64,000 nt of DNA, taken from Eutreptiella sp. 'Long Island Sound 2002'. Its lineage: Eukaryota; Euglenozoa; Euglenophyceae; Eutreptiales; Eutreptiaceae. How positions within the stretch are numbered: the stretch's first letter is position 1; each line of letters starts with the position of its first letter. The notes under the pieces are model-generated. The model ran no database searches. It was not told where the DNA came from and saw only the letters and a program-made list of their open reading frames with translations. The position numbers were made by a program, and so were the translations under genes. Below are positions 53,362 to 64,000 of this stretch, one piece after another. Location: contig OZ038392.1 in assembly GCA_964036045.1 (NCBI GenBank), positions 36,965,330 through 37,029,329 of the forward strand. The letters run 5' to 3'.

Positions 53362-55017
53362 AAACAGCCACCCAAACTCAGTACCTCCCAGAAGTGACCC
53401 AGCATCATGGAATAAGAAGACTACGTGACACTGGTAGGGCTTCTACATGGAGGTATTCCGCCACCCCGCCCCGCCCCCCGCCCCGGCCCCCGGGCAAAAT
53501 AATATCGGTTGTCTTTCCGTGGATGGGGGAGGGGGGCTGAGGGAACCATCACTTTCACACAGGCCAGGCACACAAATGCATCACATCAGCAAGCCACTTG
53601 CCAGGATAAAGCGCTGAAGCAATATCAGCATTACCTGTGCATTAATACCGAGCATAAAGAGTGTCCAGAACTGGCAGTACCATCCATCTGAAACCATGAT
53701 GTGGGAAGCCATACAAACACCCTGCCACCTCCAGTGACATATATAATTGAAATATTGCAATGCCTGCTGAATAAGGGGTATAGCAAACATTGTAGGCACG
53801 TAAGGCATGGAAGAAAGAAGAGCATATCAGCAACCTAGGCCATTTCGCTGAAAAGAGGAAAAAAACGCCCATAACTTATTCTTGGTGGCTGCAAACAGGT
53901 GAATTGATCTGCCAAATGCCCACAGCAGTAACAGCGGTGCTTTCCCAAGCGATATGAATGTGGCTGAACCGACAGTTTGCTTTAGTCACGGCAACATTGA
54001 CTGCAGTCTCGTCCCACTCAGCTCCTGCATGACCAGCAACGGACGTTCATGGTGCCAAAGCTGCTGAGCCCTCAAATACAGCGCTCCCAGGTGCTCTGCA
54101 AGGACGTCAGCACACCATTCCGCATCCTTCGGTGCCTCTAGTTTGACCCAGCGCGGTCTGCACCTCGTGAAAGGACAGTGTACTCTGTCTCAGGCTCCTC
54201 AATTGCTGGGTACACCGGTGGCTTGCGGTTGCGGTCACTTGGGCGCCTCTTCTTTGGTCGGTCGTAGTTGAACGCCTTTGCATGCTTCCGTTGCACATGG
54301 GTGGCATCCAGTTGCATCCCTGGCCTGGTGGCAGTCGAGGGTGTCACATAGGCACTCACCAAGCCAGCCCCGTCGTTGGCATGTCCAATAACACCCATGG
54401 TCAGTACCAATGAACCAAAAAAGCCTGCTGTTGCCAAAGCAGCTGTAACCAGCCACTCATGACTCTCAGCGCGCCGCATGGGGGCAATGGTAGAGTATGC
54501 CATTTTTGGTAAAAGGCAGAGAATGGTAACTGAAACATTTCAAGAGAGCAATCATGTGGGAGGAAAGGAGCTTACGAGATGAGATCCAAAGCACAGGGTG
54601 TTTGCACTCCTTGCATTATGAACTCCTTCACAAGTCCATGGTCCAGTCGGTGCTGTCGCACAATTTTGCGGGAAGCATCAAGCATCAAGTAGAGGCAAGA
54701 GGTACTGGATGACAGGCTGCTCTTCGAATATAGCAACTGGTGGACATGCCCAATCACGTCAGGAAATTGACTCTTTGTGTACAGCATTAGTGGGGTCCAC
54801 ATATCAGTCTCACTTGAGGGGTTCTTTTGCCCAATGCACCGCACAATGGGGCCAATCAGCCTGGTGACTTGCCATCTTCCCACACCAAAAGTCTTAACTC
54901 ACCATATCCCTACCATTTTGTCCACACCCTATGGCCCACCTCCAAGTCTGCAGTCACCATATCCCTACCATTTTGTCCAATCACGCATGCTGTCTTTGAC
55001 ATGTGAAGCATATTCTG
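53362..55017. repeat. 1,656-bp direct duplication, right copy
   Basis: Partner of 2,420-4,075. On the right its homology stops inside an open exon: the left copy continues with AVGMMLLCAAEYASH, while this copy reads MSASEYASH. This copy is therefore probably the derived, truncated one. Confidence 0.9.
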
Positions 55018-55040
55018 AAGCGCTCATTGCTGGTTGCTAT
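54107..55040 (-). pseudogene. Second copy of the broken multi-exon gene fragment
   Basis: Same open segments, splice-like borders and membrane helix as at 3,165-4,155, with near identity. Because the 5' exon is cut at the duplication edge, this copy cannot encode the longer first segment. Confidence 0.4.
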
Positions 55041-55440
55041 GCACAAGGCTGCTATGCACATTCATACAGGGGTGCGCTCATTCGCTGTGCCTCTGCGCAA
55101 CGGTGTGGTGGGGATAAATTTCCTCCATCGGCTCTTCTGGTGTCTCTTCCTCTGGACGAAATTGGGATGCTCAAATCAGTTTTTTGTCCCATTTTGCGCC
55201 CGTGGTGACGCTTTTTGGCCCGCAGAAAATCGCAAAATGCCTTAAAAATGGGCCGTTTAGCAACCAAAAATGTGTCAAAAATGGGTCAAAAACATGCTTT
55301 CCCAAAAATGATCTTGGACCATTTGGGGTGCTCAATCGGGATAATTCAGTCCATTTTGGGCGGAGTGTTTGCCCTACGTGTTCCTTGTGCGCGCCATGCA
55401 CGCGCCCTGCGCACTACTTTTATTCTGACTTTCCCAGATT
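55041..55440. other. Intergenic, no gene seen
   Basis: A unique stretch with several GCGCGC/GCGCAC motifs near 55,385-55,415. No supported gene. Confidence 0.4.
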
Positions 55441-55786
55441 CAGTCCCCAAGTTCACCATTACCCAGTGAAGCCTTGGGATGGGGAATGTGATGACAATTG
55501 TGTCGGGGAGCGGCGGAAAACAGGACTTCCATCAACAAGGGGGTCCAAAGGAACTTTCGGAGAGATGTCGATTGAGGGGATGGTGGTGGAGACTCGAGAC
55601 TGGGGATACCAAAGGAGATGGAGTCCATGGGGCATCGGGATTGACGGTCTGCACACCACCTTGATCATACTCCAACTCCACATGCCCATCGTGCAAAAGG
55701 CCAACCACCTTTGCGGGTACCCGAAGCCTTGTCGACCTGGTGTAGAACACTGTGTCCCCAATGCTCAACTCCATAACAAATAGCAA
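55440..55786 (-). pseudogene. Tudor-like domain fragment, frameshifted
   Basis: The minus frame from 55,786 reads MELSIGDTVFYTRSTRLRVP and KVVGLLHDGHVELEYDQGGV, a short beta-barrel (Tudor/SH3-like) pattern. The conserved-looking continuation MDSISFGIPSLESPPPSPQS is in another frame. The shift lies at a CCC in AATCCCGATGCCCC (about 55,640), where two bases too many would account for it. Probably a decayed mobile-element protein. E6 carries a comparable small domain. Confidence 0.4.
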
Positions 55787-55951
55787 AAGAGGTCCAAGGA
55801 CACAAGGGGCAAAACCCGATGCTCCGCAGCAGACCTGCTAAATGTATTACCATGTACCTAGCCTAGTGGGACTGTTTCAAAATACACATAGATGCACCTT
55901 GTAGCCCTGAAATGCATCAGACTGGGCGAATTGGGGGACACAAGGTGAGGG

Positions 55952-56052
55952 AAAGGGGCCGGTCCCTATCCCCAAGCATCCATATCCCCAATTGGAAAGG
56001 GGCCGGTCCATATCCCCAAGCATCCATATCCCCAACCGGAAAGGGGCAAGTC
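55952..56052. repeat. Short tandem repeat, 44-bp unit, about 2.3 copies
   Basis: GAAAGGGGCCGGTCC...ATCC, then CCAAGCATCCATATCCCCAA, repeats at 55,952 and 55,996 and partly at 56,040. Confidence 0.75.
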
Positions 56053-56538
56053 CATGAGGAGAAATCATCCCAAACCGCCCCATCCCACCCACCCACCCAC
56101 TCACTCATCCACCCCCAAAACAGTGGTAGGAATCACAAGTAGCACAAAAAAGTTGCCTTGCGTGTGTCATGCGCACGCCATGCGCACTAACGCTCCCTCT
56201 TTTAGCTCATTTTGACCCATGTTAGCTCATCTAGCCACATGAATGCACCAAATTGTACACTTGTGGTGTACCCTAGAGCCGTGATGTGGAGGCGCGCGGG
56301 GGGGGGGGGGGAACCGCCCATATGGACAATGAAGAGCCAATCTTAGGGAAATGTAGTTTGGGCCACCGGTGGTTGGTTCCATTTTGTGTGGTGCATACCC
56401 CCCCCCTCCCTTTTGGACATGCCAATTTTGGAAGTGTGGGAATGTGTAGCTGTCGACCTTTGGACATTTCTGTCTGGTCCTCTCCTTCCCACTCGTCCTC
56501 ATTTTCCTCTGCCACTTGTCCCACCATACTAATGGAGA

Positions 56539-56781
56539 TTAATCCAAACAGCACGGGGGGGACCTTCGTCTTCCGACGCCAGCTAATAGGTCTGCTCTCT
56601 GATTCCCTTGGATTCCAACGTGTGGTGGAATTTGTGACCAATGCACCTCGTGGCCTGCTTCCTCCAGAGCTGACACCATCTGTACATGCCCCACCGGTCC
56701 TTTTGACCCCACCCAACAGTGCCTGTTCCATTTCTGCGCTTTGCCCAGTGCTCCATCCACCACCAACAGTGAGTCAGACAA
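56539..56781 (-). pseudogene. RNase H C-terminal part of a retroelement
   Basis: The minus frame has SDSLLVVDGALGKAQKWNRH, then GPVGHVQMV and VHWSQIPPHVGIQGNQRADL followed by GRRRSP. This matches the end of RNase HI: the DS Asp, the W.xxPxH His turn and GNxxAD with its final Asp. Upstream the frame is closed by stops, so no full reverse transcriptase is visible. A degraded fragment on the minus strand. Confidence 0.7.
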
Positions 56782-58565
56782 ATCAGGATTTGTTTGACAA
56801 GAGGATACTTTCTATTCAGACAGTTACCTTGATCATGTTTTCAGATTTGTGTGACTTTACAAGTGTCTTGCTTGCAGCCTTTGGTCCAAACTCCAGCCAT
56901 GGTTCCACATATGTGGTGGATTGGCCAACTTGCCCTCATTACCAGTGTCAATGGGCAAGACTGTGGGCTTGGGCTCAAGCTGAGCTTCTCCATCTTGCGC
57001 TCGCTTGTCCCTAGACCTCTAGTGTGTGGGGTGCAGGTTGTCCCGGTAGTACAAAGTGTGTGAGGATGTCCTTGGTGGCGTGAACAGCCTTCCGCCACAT
57101 GCGCTGTGGGGTGACCAGCCAAGGCAACCAACACTTGTGGGCATAGTGTAAACTAGAGGTGGGGTGAAACATTGTATGGCTAGCTCTTAGCGCCAACCAC
57201 CCACAAAATGATGATAGCAACGGGGACCGACAAGCGCTTGAGGAGGTCGACAGTTCCCCTTCACCAAGCATGCCACCACAGTTCATGATACCATGATATG
57301 GCAACATGGGACTCCAATCATCCTATGGGGGCGTTTTAGCACAGCGCACGCACAGCGCCAATTGTTACGTTGTTTATCCCAGGAACACCCCTGAAAATCA
57401 ACCACCTACAGAAGGATGCATGATCAATCCAAAACAGCATGGGGCGCAGAATTCAGGACCCTGGGACCTGTGGCAAGCATCAGACCAAAAAAAAAAATCC
57501 CTGGTGCACTTGCAGGGGGTGTAGGGTGCAGATTTCAGGAGCCTGGGATCTGTGGCTATCGGTGATGGAAAACAGCTGACTTTTCGCACAGCGCACGCCG
57601 CGCCCCCTATAACCCAATGATAAAGGACTTGAGACACCCCCCCCCCCCCCGGTGGTACCACTATAACTTGTGGGCCAATGGGCCCAAATTGTATGTTGGC
57701 AGCTTGGGCTTGGCATGAAAGGCACTCTCCATGAAGTCCAGCTCCTTGTCATCAAACAGCACTCAGACCCCCCCAACCCGTACGCAATTGTTCCTTCCTA
57801 CTGACCAGGGAATGGTAGCCGGCGAGAATACAAATGCAACCCTTCCTCCCTTGAACATGAAAGCAAACATAGAGCGCGGTAGAATCATAGCCACAAAAGC
57901 AAATCATAGTTACAGATGCTGGATGCCCCTGCTTCGACACTTCCAGCCGAGTTGAGTTCCAAATAGGAATGCAAACACAAAGATCAACTGCTATAATACA
58001 GGAGCTTCTGCCTGAGACCTGAAAAACGTGTCAAAACCTGCACTCCAACACGCATGTGTAGTTGATGGGCAGTGGAACAGCACAGGGACAAGCAGCATGT
58101 GCCCAAGTCAACGGAACCAAAGAAACCCAGACTTGGGGGCCACCTGGTGAACGAGGACGGCAGCAGCCCAAGCCTGAGAGTAGGAAGACGTCAATAAGTA
58201 ACAGCTCAGACTGTTGGTGGGCCGATGCACTGATGCCTACCTAGCGTGCCACTGAGGATTGAATTGCCCAAATGGGAAATCCATACTCCAACTGCCAAAA
58301 CCCAAGTGTCATGCAGCACAACTTCTAGTTGAGATCAGCAGATGTGAGTATGTGGCGGGGCAGTACCCTTTAAAAGAGGACACTGGGCTACTAAGGTCCG
58401 AGATCCTGCACAACGATCCGTACTGATCGACTAAATGGCCCTGCCATAGCCCTTGGTTCATGAGCAGCAAAGCACAAGCACTGCTATGCACACCACACCC
58501 TGCACTGGTCCACTGCAAAAGACGTGGGCCAAACATATCACGTGCTTCTTGCCTGCAGCCCGAAG
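56782..58565. other. Intergenic repeat-rich stretch, no gene supported
   Basis: Contains poly-C/poly-A tracts (57,487, 57,636) and GCGCAC motifs (57,347, 57,586). Frames such as 57,731-57,955 show no recognisable domain. Confidence 0.35.
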
Positions 58566-58742
58566 GGCCTCAGAATCAAAAAATCCATTGGGGGATTGTC
58601 TTATTGGGCAAAATAATGATTTTACAAGCGGTTGGACATCAAATATCATGCCTTGGGGTATGCTACGCAAATGACCCCCAAAAGGGGGGGTATACGACGC
58701 CCGCGCCTGCGCTTGATCTAACAACCTCTCTTCAAGGTGATT
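58566..58742. repeat. 177-bp dispersed repeat, copy 2
   Basis: Partner of 51,990-52,166. The right edge falls at GGTGATT in both copies. Confidence 0.9.
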
Positions 58743-59621
58743 ATTTTGTCTGGTGCAATCCCAGAACCCCCCCCCCCCCCAACACACATGTTCATTCTGA
58801 AACCATCCCACAAACCATGCATCAGCAAGCCCAGCACACTGCACGGGACAGATACGGTATCTCCAACAAAAGACTTAAATGCAACTGGTCTGGCTCAAGA
58901 GAGTATGATGATGTAGCCATAAACGTCGGGCATGTGATGTACCTTTGGCCCAAGCACTTTTAGCTCTTCACCAAAAGCTCTCTTTGAACTTTTTTGACCA
59001 TTTTTGAGCTCTTCATCCCATTCACTAAAAGATGCAGATGCCTGGTTGGGTCAGAAAAATCATTATTGTACAGACTGGATCCCTGTAGCCTGGATATAGA
59101 GACAGGAGTGACACTAGACTCCCCAGTAACCCCTGCAGACGCTGTTATACTTGGGGTTAGCACCATATAAGGGAGGACACTTGCCTTTTCTGTTCACGGG
59201 AACCAAAGTAATGCCCTCCAACAGGGCATGACAGTCGTACCTGCCGGGTTCTCTTCTTCTCGTGTCCTCTTTTGAAGGCTCCAAGCAGCATGTGCCCTCG
59301 AGAACAGCGAGGCGGGCGATGCATACAAAGGAGAAAGGAGGGGAGGTGTATATTAAGGTCCAAATGACTATTATACTAGAATGCAGTTACAAAGTAAAAG
59401 AGGGCAAACACCCATTAAGATGATTAACACCACAATATAAAGGAGGGCATGAAGCTATTTACACCCCTCCTTTGCGCAATGACCAGCAATACTTTGCAGT
59501 TTAATGAACACAGCATGGTGGTAATACTGCTTGTAACGGGACAAAAGAGACGCCGTCTGAGCATTTGAACAGGGGTGTTTGTTTGACAGAAATGTCGTCA
59601 CCATTGGCTAAGTGTTTGCAC
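58743..59621. other. Intergenic, no gene seen
   Basis: Starts with a poly-C tract (58,767-58,780). The rest is unique, with no convincing coding or RNA signal. Confidence 0.35.
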
Positions 59622-59835
59622 TGCGTGCGCACTGCGTGCATAATGCGCACGCAGAGGCTAGGGTACTCACCCAAGAATACCTGTCACCTGTTTACTAGCA
59701 CGGCGAAGCAGCAAAGCCCACATCAGAACAACAAAACTGCCTTCAGCTTGGTAATCAAGTGTCCTTATGAACAAGCAAATCAGCCTTATAAAGTACAACT
59801 ATGCAAGGGCATGCAAGATGCACACATGTTCAAGT
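59622..59835. repeat. Dispersed repeat of about 213 bp, copy 2
   Basis: Partner of 5,248-5,460, with scattered substitutions. A further TGCGTGCGCACTGCGTGCAT occurs alone at about 60,305. Confidence 0.75.
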
Positions 59836-60526
59836 TCGAGCATTGTGTTAAGTTACTTACGTTCATGCTCACAAGTACACAAAGTTAGCGTTGCGCACGA
59901 TAAAGACTTGGGTTTTCGACACCCTTAAGTGGCCCAAAACACCCTTGTTAGCCGCTTCCCCAAAGGAAGCGATATGCCCATGTGAAAGGGGTATGAAAGG
60001 AAGGCAAAGGGGGGAGATGTAGAGTTCCCAACGAACTTGTGGTCCTTGGTAACCATGATTTCGGTCACTTGACGGAAAAGCTTGCGGGGGAGGAAATTAG
60101 GGGGAAATGGTTGACAATTCAAATATGCCACATCCTAAATGCTTGGGAAGCCACAAAAACCCTGGTACGGAACCAAAAACTTGTGAAAAGGGGCCAAAAC
60201 TTTTTTTTTTTAACTCGTGACCGAAGTTCCACCAAGTGTCCATTGAGAGTGAAAAGGGGCCAAAACTAGGGTTCCAGTATTTGCCGACATCCAAAACTTC
60301 GCACTGCGTGCGCACTGCGTGCATGGCATTCCCATTGAGACCAGGGAAACCTTATTCCAATTCATAGCGCCAGGCTTCATGACAAACCCCTTGGGAGACC
60401 AATAGGCAGCAACACAAGTCTCATAAAACAAACCTGAAATGCACTTGTACATGTACAAAAAACGCCTTAGTCCTCCACAGGGTTACACGTGTAGCTCCAC
60501 ACTACCTGCCACACTCCAAAATTGCA

Positions 60527-60769
60527 TTGACCAATTGGGGTTCGGCGACAGTCCGTGCTGAAAACTCAGCCGATGTTTATTGGCACAAACATGGGTTAAA
60601 GAAGGAAATCAGTCACTTTGGAAAAGCAACAATTGTTCATAGTGGTGAGGGAGGGTATGGTAAGGCAGTGGTTGCCACCTTCTGCGCGACTACCGGATCG
60701 AGAACCGCACATGGACGGCAGTGGAGAAGTTCTCATGTCATGGTCAAGCAGTTACCCCCCTCCTTGTAA
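60527..60769 (+). CDS. Possible exon, unknown protein
   Basis: An 80-codon plus frame with ordered-looking sequence (ADVYWHKHGLKKEISHFGKA, IVHSGEGGYGKAVVATFCAT, RQWRSSHVMVKQLPPSL). Composition is more protein-like than neighbouring frames, but I recognise no family and see no splice partner. Confidence 0.25.
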   Translation: MTNWGSATVRAENSADVYWHKHGLKKEISHFGKATIVHSGEGGYGKAVVATFCATTGSRTAHGRQWRSSHVMVKQLPPSL

Positions 60770-60795
60770 TAGCTGCGGAAAAGTCCCAAATTAAT

Positions 60796-61110
60796 ACGGT
60801 CCCTACGCCTACTGTAGCTTGGACAAGGCGGTAGACACCCAGGTGCAAAAAGAGAAGATTGCATGGTGAGCTGGTGCAGGAAAGGGGAATTCCATGCACA
60901 AATGTCCAAAATCAGAGCTATGTGGGTTCAAGTGGGCAAAAACTCACAACAACTGTGTTCATAGCCCTATATAACTGGCAAAGTTGTCACCAAACCAATG
61001 TCTTATGTGGCTGCACTGCATTTGTACCGAATAAAATTAGGTACCAAAGTAATACGGTCCCTACACCCGCTGTAGCTTGGACAGGGCGTAGCTAATACAA
61101 GGGGTGGGGG
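60796..61110. repeat. Partial copy of the small inverted-end element family
   Basis: Two direct copies of ATACGGTCCCTAC...CTGTAGCTTGGACA (60,797 and 61,054). The right one is followed by GCGTAGCTAATACAAGGGG and a G-run, as at 35,471-35,495. The upstream part (ATGTCTTATGTGGCTGCACT) matches 35,380-35,400. Confidence 0.6.
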
Positions 61111-61359
61111 GGTAAAATGCACAAAATGGGCCAGGGTTAATTCATGTACCTTCAGGTACATAACTTTTTAAATGTCCCAGTATCGCGCAAGTGACCAGGA
61201 ACATGCACAGAGAGACAATGCACAAACTAGAACCACACCTCGAAGCACTGCGGCTCTGAATACGTGAGCAAAGATTGCAACATGCCAGGCAGCATAGACA
61301 CTTGTGACTTTAATTGCAGCCCTACCCCACCCTCCCCCTTGAAATCTGCCCCCTAATGT

Positions 61360-62062
61360 CGTGACGGTTCCCCCCCTGGGGGGGGGGGGGGGCAGTCATG
61401 AAGTGACAGTTCCCCTCATGGGGAATGAAGCGCCGGATACTTAGCTCCCGTAAACCCTCGGGACACAGGTATACGATAATTGCTCTTCAGAGCAGTACCC
61501 AAATTGCGTTGAGTTTACTGCCATTGCACCACACCATGGTAGCACTAGAACTGCAGCAGTTCCAGTATAACCTAAAGAAAATTTTTCTTCAGCACCCAGT
61601 ATTTTCTATGCTTTTGGGGGCAAGTGACAGTCAGTGACAGGAATTGCAAGGGGGGGGAGGTTTCAAGGGGGGGGGGGGGGGGTACATTCCAGCATGAGGC
61701 TCAAACTGGTCACAAACACAAACAAGCTCATGCTGGGGATTGGGTTCCACTTTCAGAAGAAGGGCTGTTACAGTGTTACAGTGCTCCTGCGCAAACTGAA
61801 GTGTCCTTTGCATCAACCAGTCAAGCAGTCAAGTGTCAATATTGGGTCAGACTGCACTGCAGCCATTTGGAATATCTCTCGGGGACATTCAGAATATGCC
61901 AACTTTGTGGGCTTTGGCACTTTTCGGCATTTTCTACAACTTTTGCTTCCATGTGCAAACATGTCGTCACCTGGGGGGGGGGGGGGTATGTGTATACTTT
62001 TTGAAATCTGCAAGAAAACGCCAATTCAGAAATGTAAGGGTGGAGGGGGGGGGGGGGGGTCA
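61360..62062. repeat. Cluster of long poly-G tracts
   Basis: G-runs of more than ten bases at about 61,378, 61,666, 61,973 and 62,045, plus a TTCCCC-TCAT-GGGGAA hairpin at 61,410-61,425. No coding support. Confidence 0.7.
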
Positions 62063-62124
62063 CATTTTTCAGCGTAGCGCAACACATTGGACAGTGCACA
62101 CAAACATGGCACTGCACCGTTCAT

Positions 62125-62629
62125 TCATTTTTCCTCTGAATCACTGTCATCGTCAGCATTCCCTTTTTCAGGCAGGGCTGGGACCCCATTAGGGCAGACA
62201 TCCCCCTGTTTGTGGACAGGGACATATTTCTTTAATTTTTGCCAATCCTGCAACCTCCGTGCCTTCACTGGCACCCAACCTTCGTTAAGGGGCATGGCCA
62301 CAGGCCTTGTGGGAGCATGCAAGTGGCTGTGAGCGGGAGGTACGGGGCTTTTTTGCCCGGCTACCAGGCTCATGCCGAGTCACCTGCACCCACTCTGCAC
62401 CCCCAGAGCGAGCCCTTTTGCGCGTCAACAGCTTTTGTGGTCCGGGGAAGCAACAGCCCGTGGCGTGAATTTGTATGAAGACATGGCAGCTGCCTGTTGA
62501 AAAAAAGAGGCAGCAAGCAACACATGCACCGTCCCAAACGGACGAAAATCTCAAACATGTCGTCAGTACAGCATGCAGACCCCGGTGTTCCAAATAGCCC
62601 TTTTCAAGGGCTTTCCGAATATACCCCAC
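62125..62629 (-). CDS. Possible two-exon gene end with acidic C-terminus
   Basis: The minus frame 62,373-62,125 ends EKGNADDDSDSEEK with ordered sequence before it (MPLNEGWVPVKARRLQDWQK, KYVPVHKQGDVCPN). Upstream (to 62,629) another frame has PQKLLTRKRARSGGAEWVQ just before a CAG|GTGACT donor. A CACAAG acceptor about 85 nt later could join the two. No family recognised. The acidic tail and basic motif suggest a nuclear protein. Confidence 0.3.
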
Positions 62630-64000
62630 ATACCCCTACCTCCGGAACACTCAGTGGGCACAAATGAGGCAACAATGGCACCGACCCCCCAAAAACCCAC
62701 AAATTTGGCATAATTGGCAACGTCCCTGAGAGATATGCATCCCAAAAAACCCCACACCATTTCAAGCTGTCAAAGCTACCCATTTTGTTGTCCGTTGGAA
62801 TCACCCTCACCTTGCCAGGCTGACAGGCACAAGTTGGCAGAAACTTGGGTGCCTGGGCAACCGAGGTTTGGGTGCCGCGAAGTTAGCACTGTTGTGGTAG
62901 CCATGAGCATTAGAAAAACAGATTGCGGGGATTTCAAGGTGGGGGCAGGGTACCAGGACAGACCATTGGGGAAAAGAAACGACTCACTGCTGTTTCAAGT
63001 GAGGCGCCGGATGTTTGTTTGAGAAGACTGCACTCCAGTACAATACAGAATGCCCTGGTCCCCCATTGTGTGTGCTAACTTTTGGCGTTCTTTCAGGCAC
63101 AATCATCATTGGACACAGCAACAATCATAAGTCATTTGAATTTTTGCACTTTGATTTCCCAATAACCCCACGACCCCGCGCACAACCACAGGGCAATAGC
63201 CTGGGTAATGGTATGGACAGCAGCCAGGAAAGAGGTGGAACAAGGGCAGCACTGATAGACAGCATACGGTGCAAAAAATGTGCCCAATGCCCATGCACTT
63301 CATTCATTGTTGACAGATGCCATAATCGACAATAACTCCAGTTCCCCCAGCCCCCTCCTCTGCCATCTTGCACACAACAGTTCCTCATGCTCCCCCCCTC
63401 TGCCCGGGGGCCCATTCAGGGTGTAGGGAAAAATGGGACACAAAGATCAGGAATGCACAACACAGACACATGGCGAAGATAATGCAGTGGGACTGCATGC
63501 CTTTGCTTCGACCCTTGATCCGCTGGCGTTGAACAGCTCAACACTCTGCACTGGGCAAACAGTTTTGTCTTTTTTGCAGGAGGCTTCACAGTCATGGGGG
63601 CGTTCAGATCAGGCAATTGCACCGTGACCCAGGGGGGAGGGCTCATTGCATAGCCAGCCCCAACTGACCCACCCACCCACATCAGAAAAATTTTCCTCAG
63701 GAGAAAAATGAAATCTATCAAAGGGGCTGGTTATTCGAGGCACACAAACTTTATTTTAGGCCTCTGAACCCCCCCCCTCCCAGCCCCCTCCCCCCCCCGG
63801 GCCACTGAGGAACAATGATTCCAATCTGAGCCACAAAGCTCCAAATAGACAACATGACAACATGACACGTCGGTCAAAAGGCAAAGCATCAGACGCCACT
63901 GCTGCGTGGCAACGGACGCCTTGTGGAACTGCCCCCAGGGTTTGTGCCCGGGCGAAAAAACGCATCACGGTCACCCATCACGCAAGCACTTTTTCAACGG
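62630..64000. other. Unresolved region, weak coding candidates only
   Basis: Minus frames at 62,810-62,563, 63,721-63,416 (VQLPDLNAPMTVKPPAKKTK) and 63,974-63,756 could be exons, but I see no joined gene. A C/G-run lies at 63,769-63,800. Confidence 0.3.

Noticed and set aside
2420-55017. A giant LTR retrotransposon with 1,656-bp LTRs
   Set aside because: The repeat ends are not TG...CA, and I see no target-site duplication, primer-binding site or gag-pol between them.

Overview
The window is nuclear DNA of a eukaryote, probably a protist or alga. It has spliced genes with GT...AG introns (100, 158 and 171 nt in the best cases), long stretches without genes, many dispersed repeats and poly-G tracts, a 28-kb satellite, and no bacterial operon signals. 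Two genes end in a histone-type mRNA stem-loop, a signal known from animals and green algae but not from fungi, so an algal source is possible. I cannot name the organism.

Layout. 1-2,419: GC-rich sequence with one open frame running off the left edge. 2,420-4,075: a 1,656-bp segment repeated almost identically at 53,362-55,017, carrying pieces of a broken multi-exon gene. 4,569-4,852: a small, divergent relative of the satellite. 5,490-33,780: about 615 copies of a 46-bp satellite with higher-order duplications. Each unit can fold into a TTCG-loop hairpin. 33,781-35,669: mostly non-coding, with a small element bounded by inverted ends.

35,670-49,280: the most interesting part, a 13.6-kb mobile element. 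It is bounded by perfect 31-bp terminal inverted repeats beginning CCCTAGTGACC and flanked by a possible CCCC target-site duplication. All its genes lie on the minus strand. In transcription order I call them E1 and E2 (possibly one gene; each has a domain that looks like a diverged Ulp1/C48 protease), E3, E4, E5 (long, broken, with a zinc-ribbon-like Cys cluster) and E6 (three exons; a candidate DDE-type transposase). E3 and E4 each end in a histone-type stem-loop. The spacers carry copies of a 149-bp repeat. A 138-bp repeat lies upstream of both E1 and E6, and AT-rich motifs recur near both ends and in the E6 introns. The layout suggests an autonomous transposon with accessory genes, at least partly decayed.

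49,281-64,000: a fragmented repeat-rich region. It holds RNase H fragments of old retroelements (one with its two halves on opposite strands), a tRNA-like pol III promoter, several dispersed repeats, poly-G tracts and a few weak coding candidates. No rRNA, true tRNA or CRISPR array was found.
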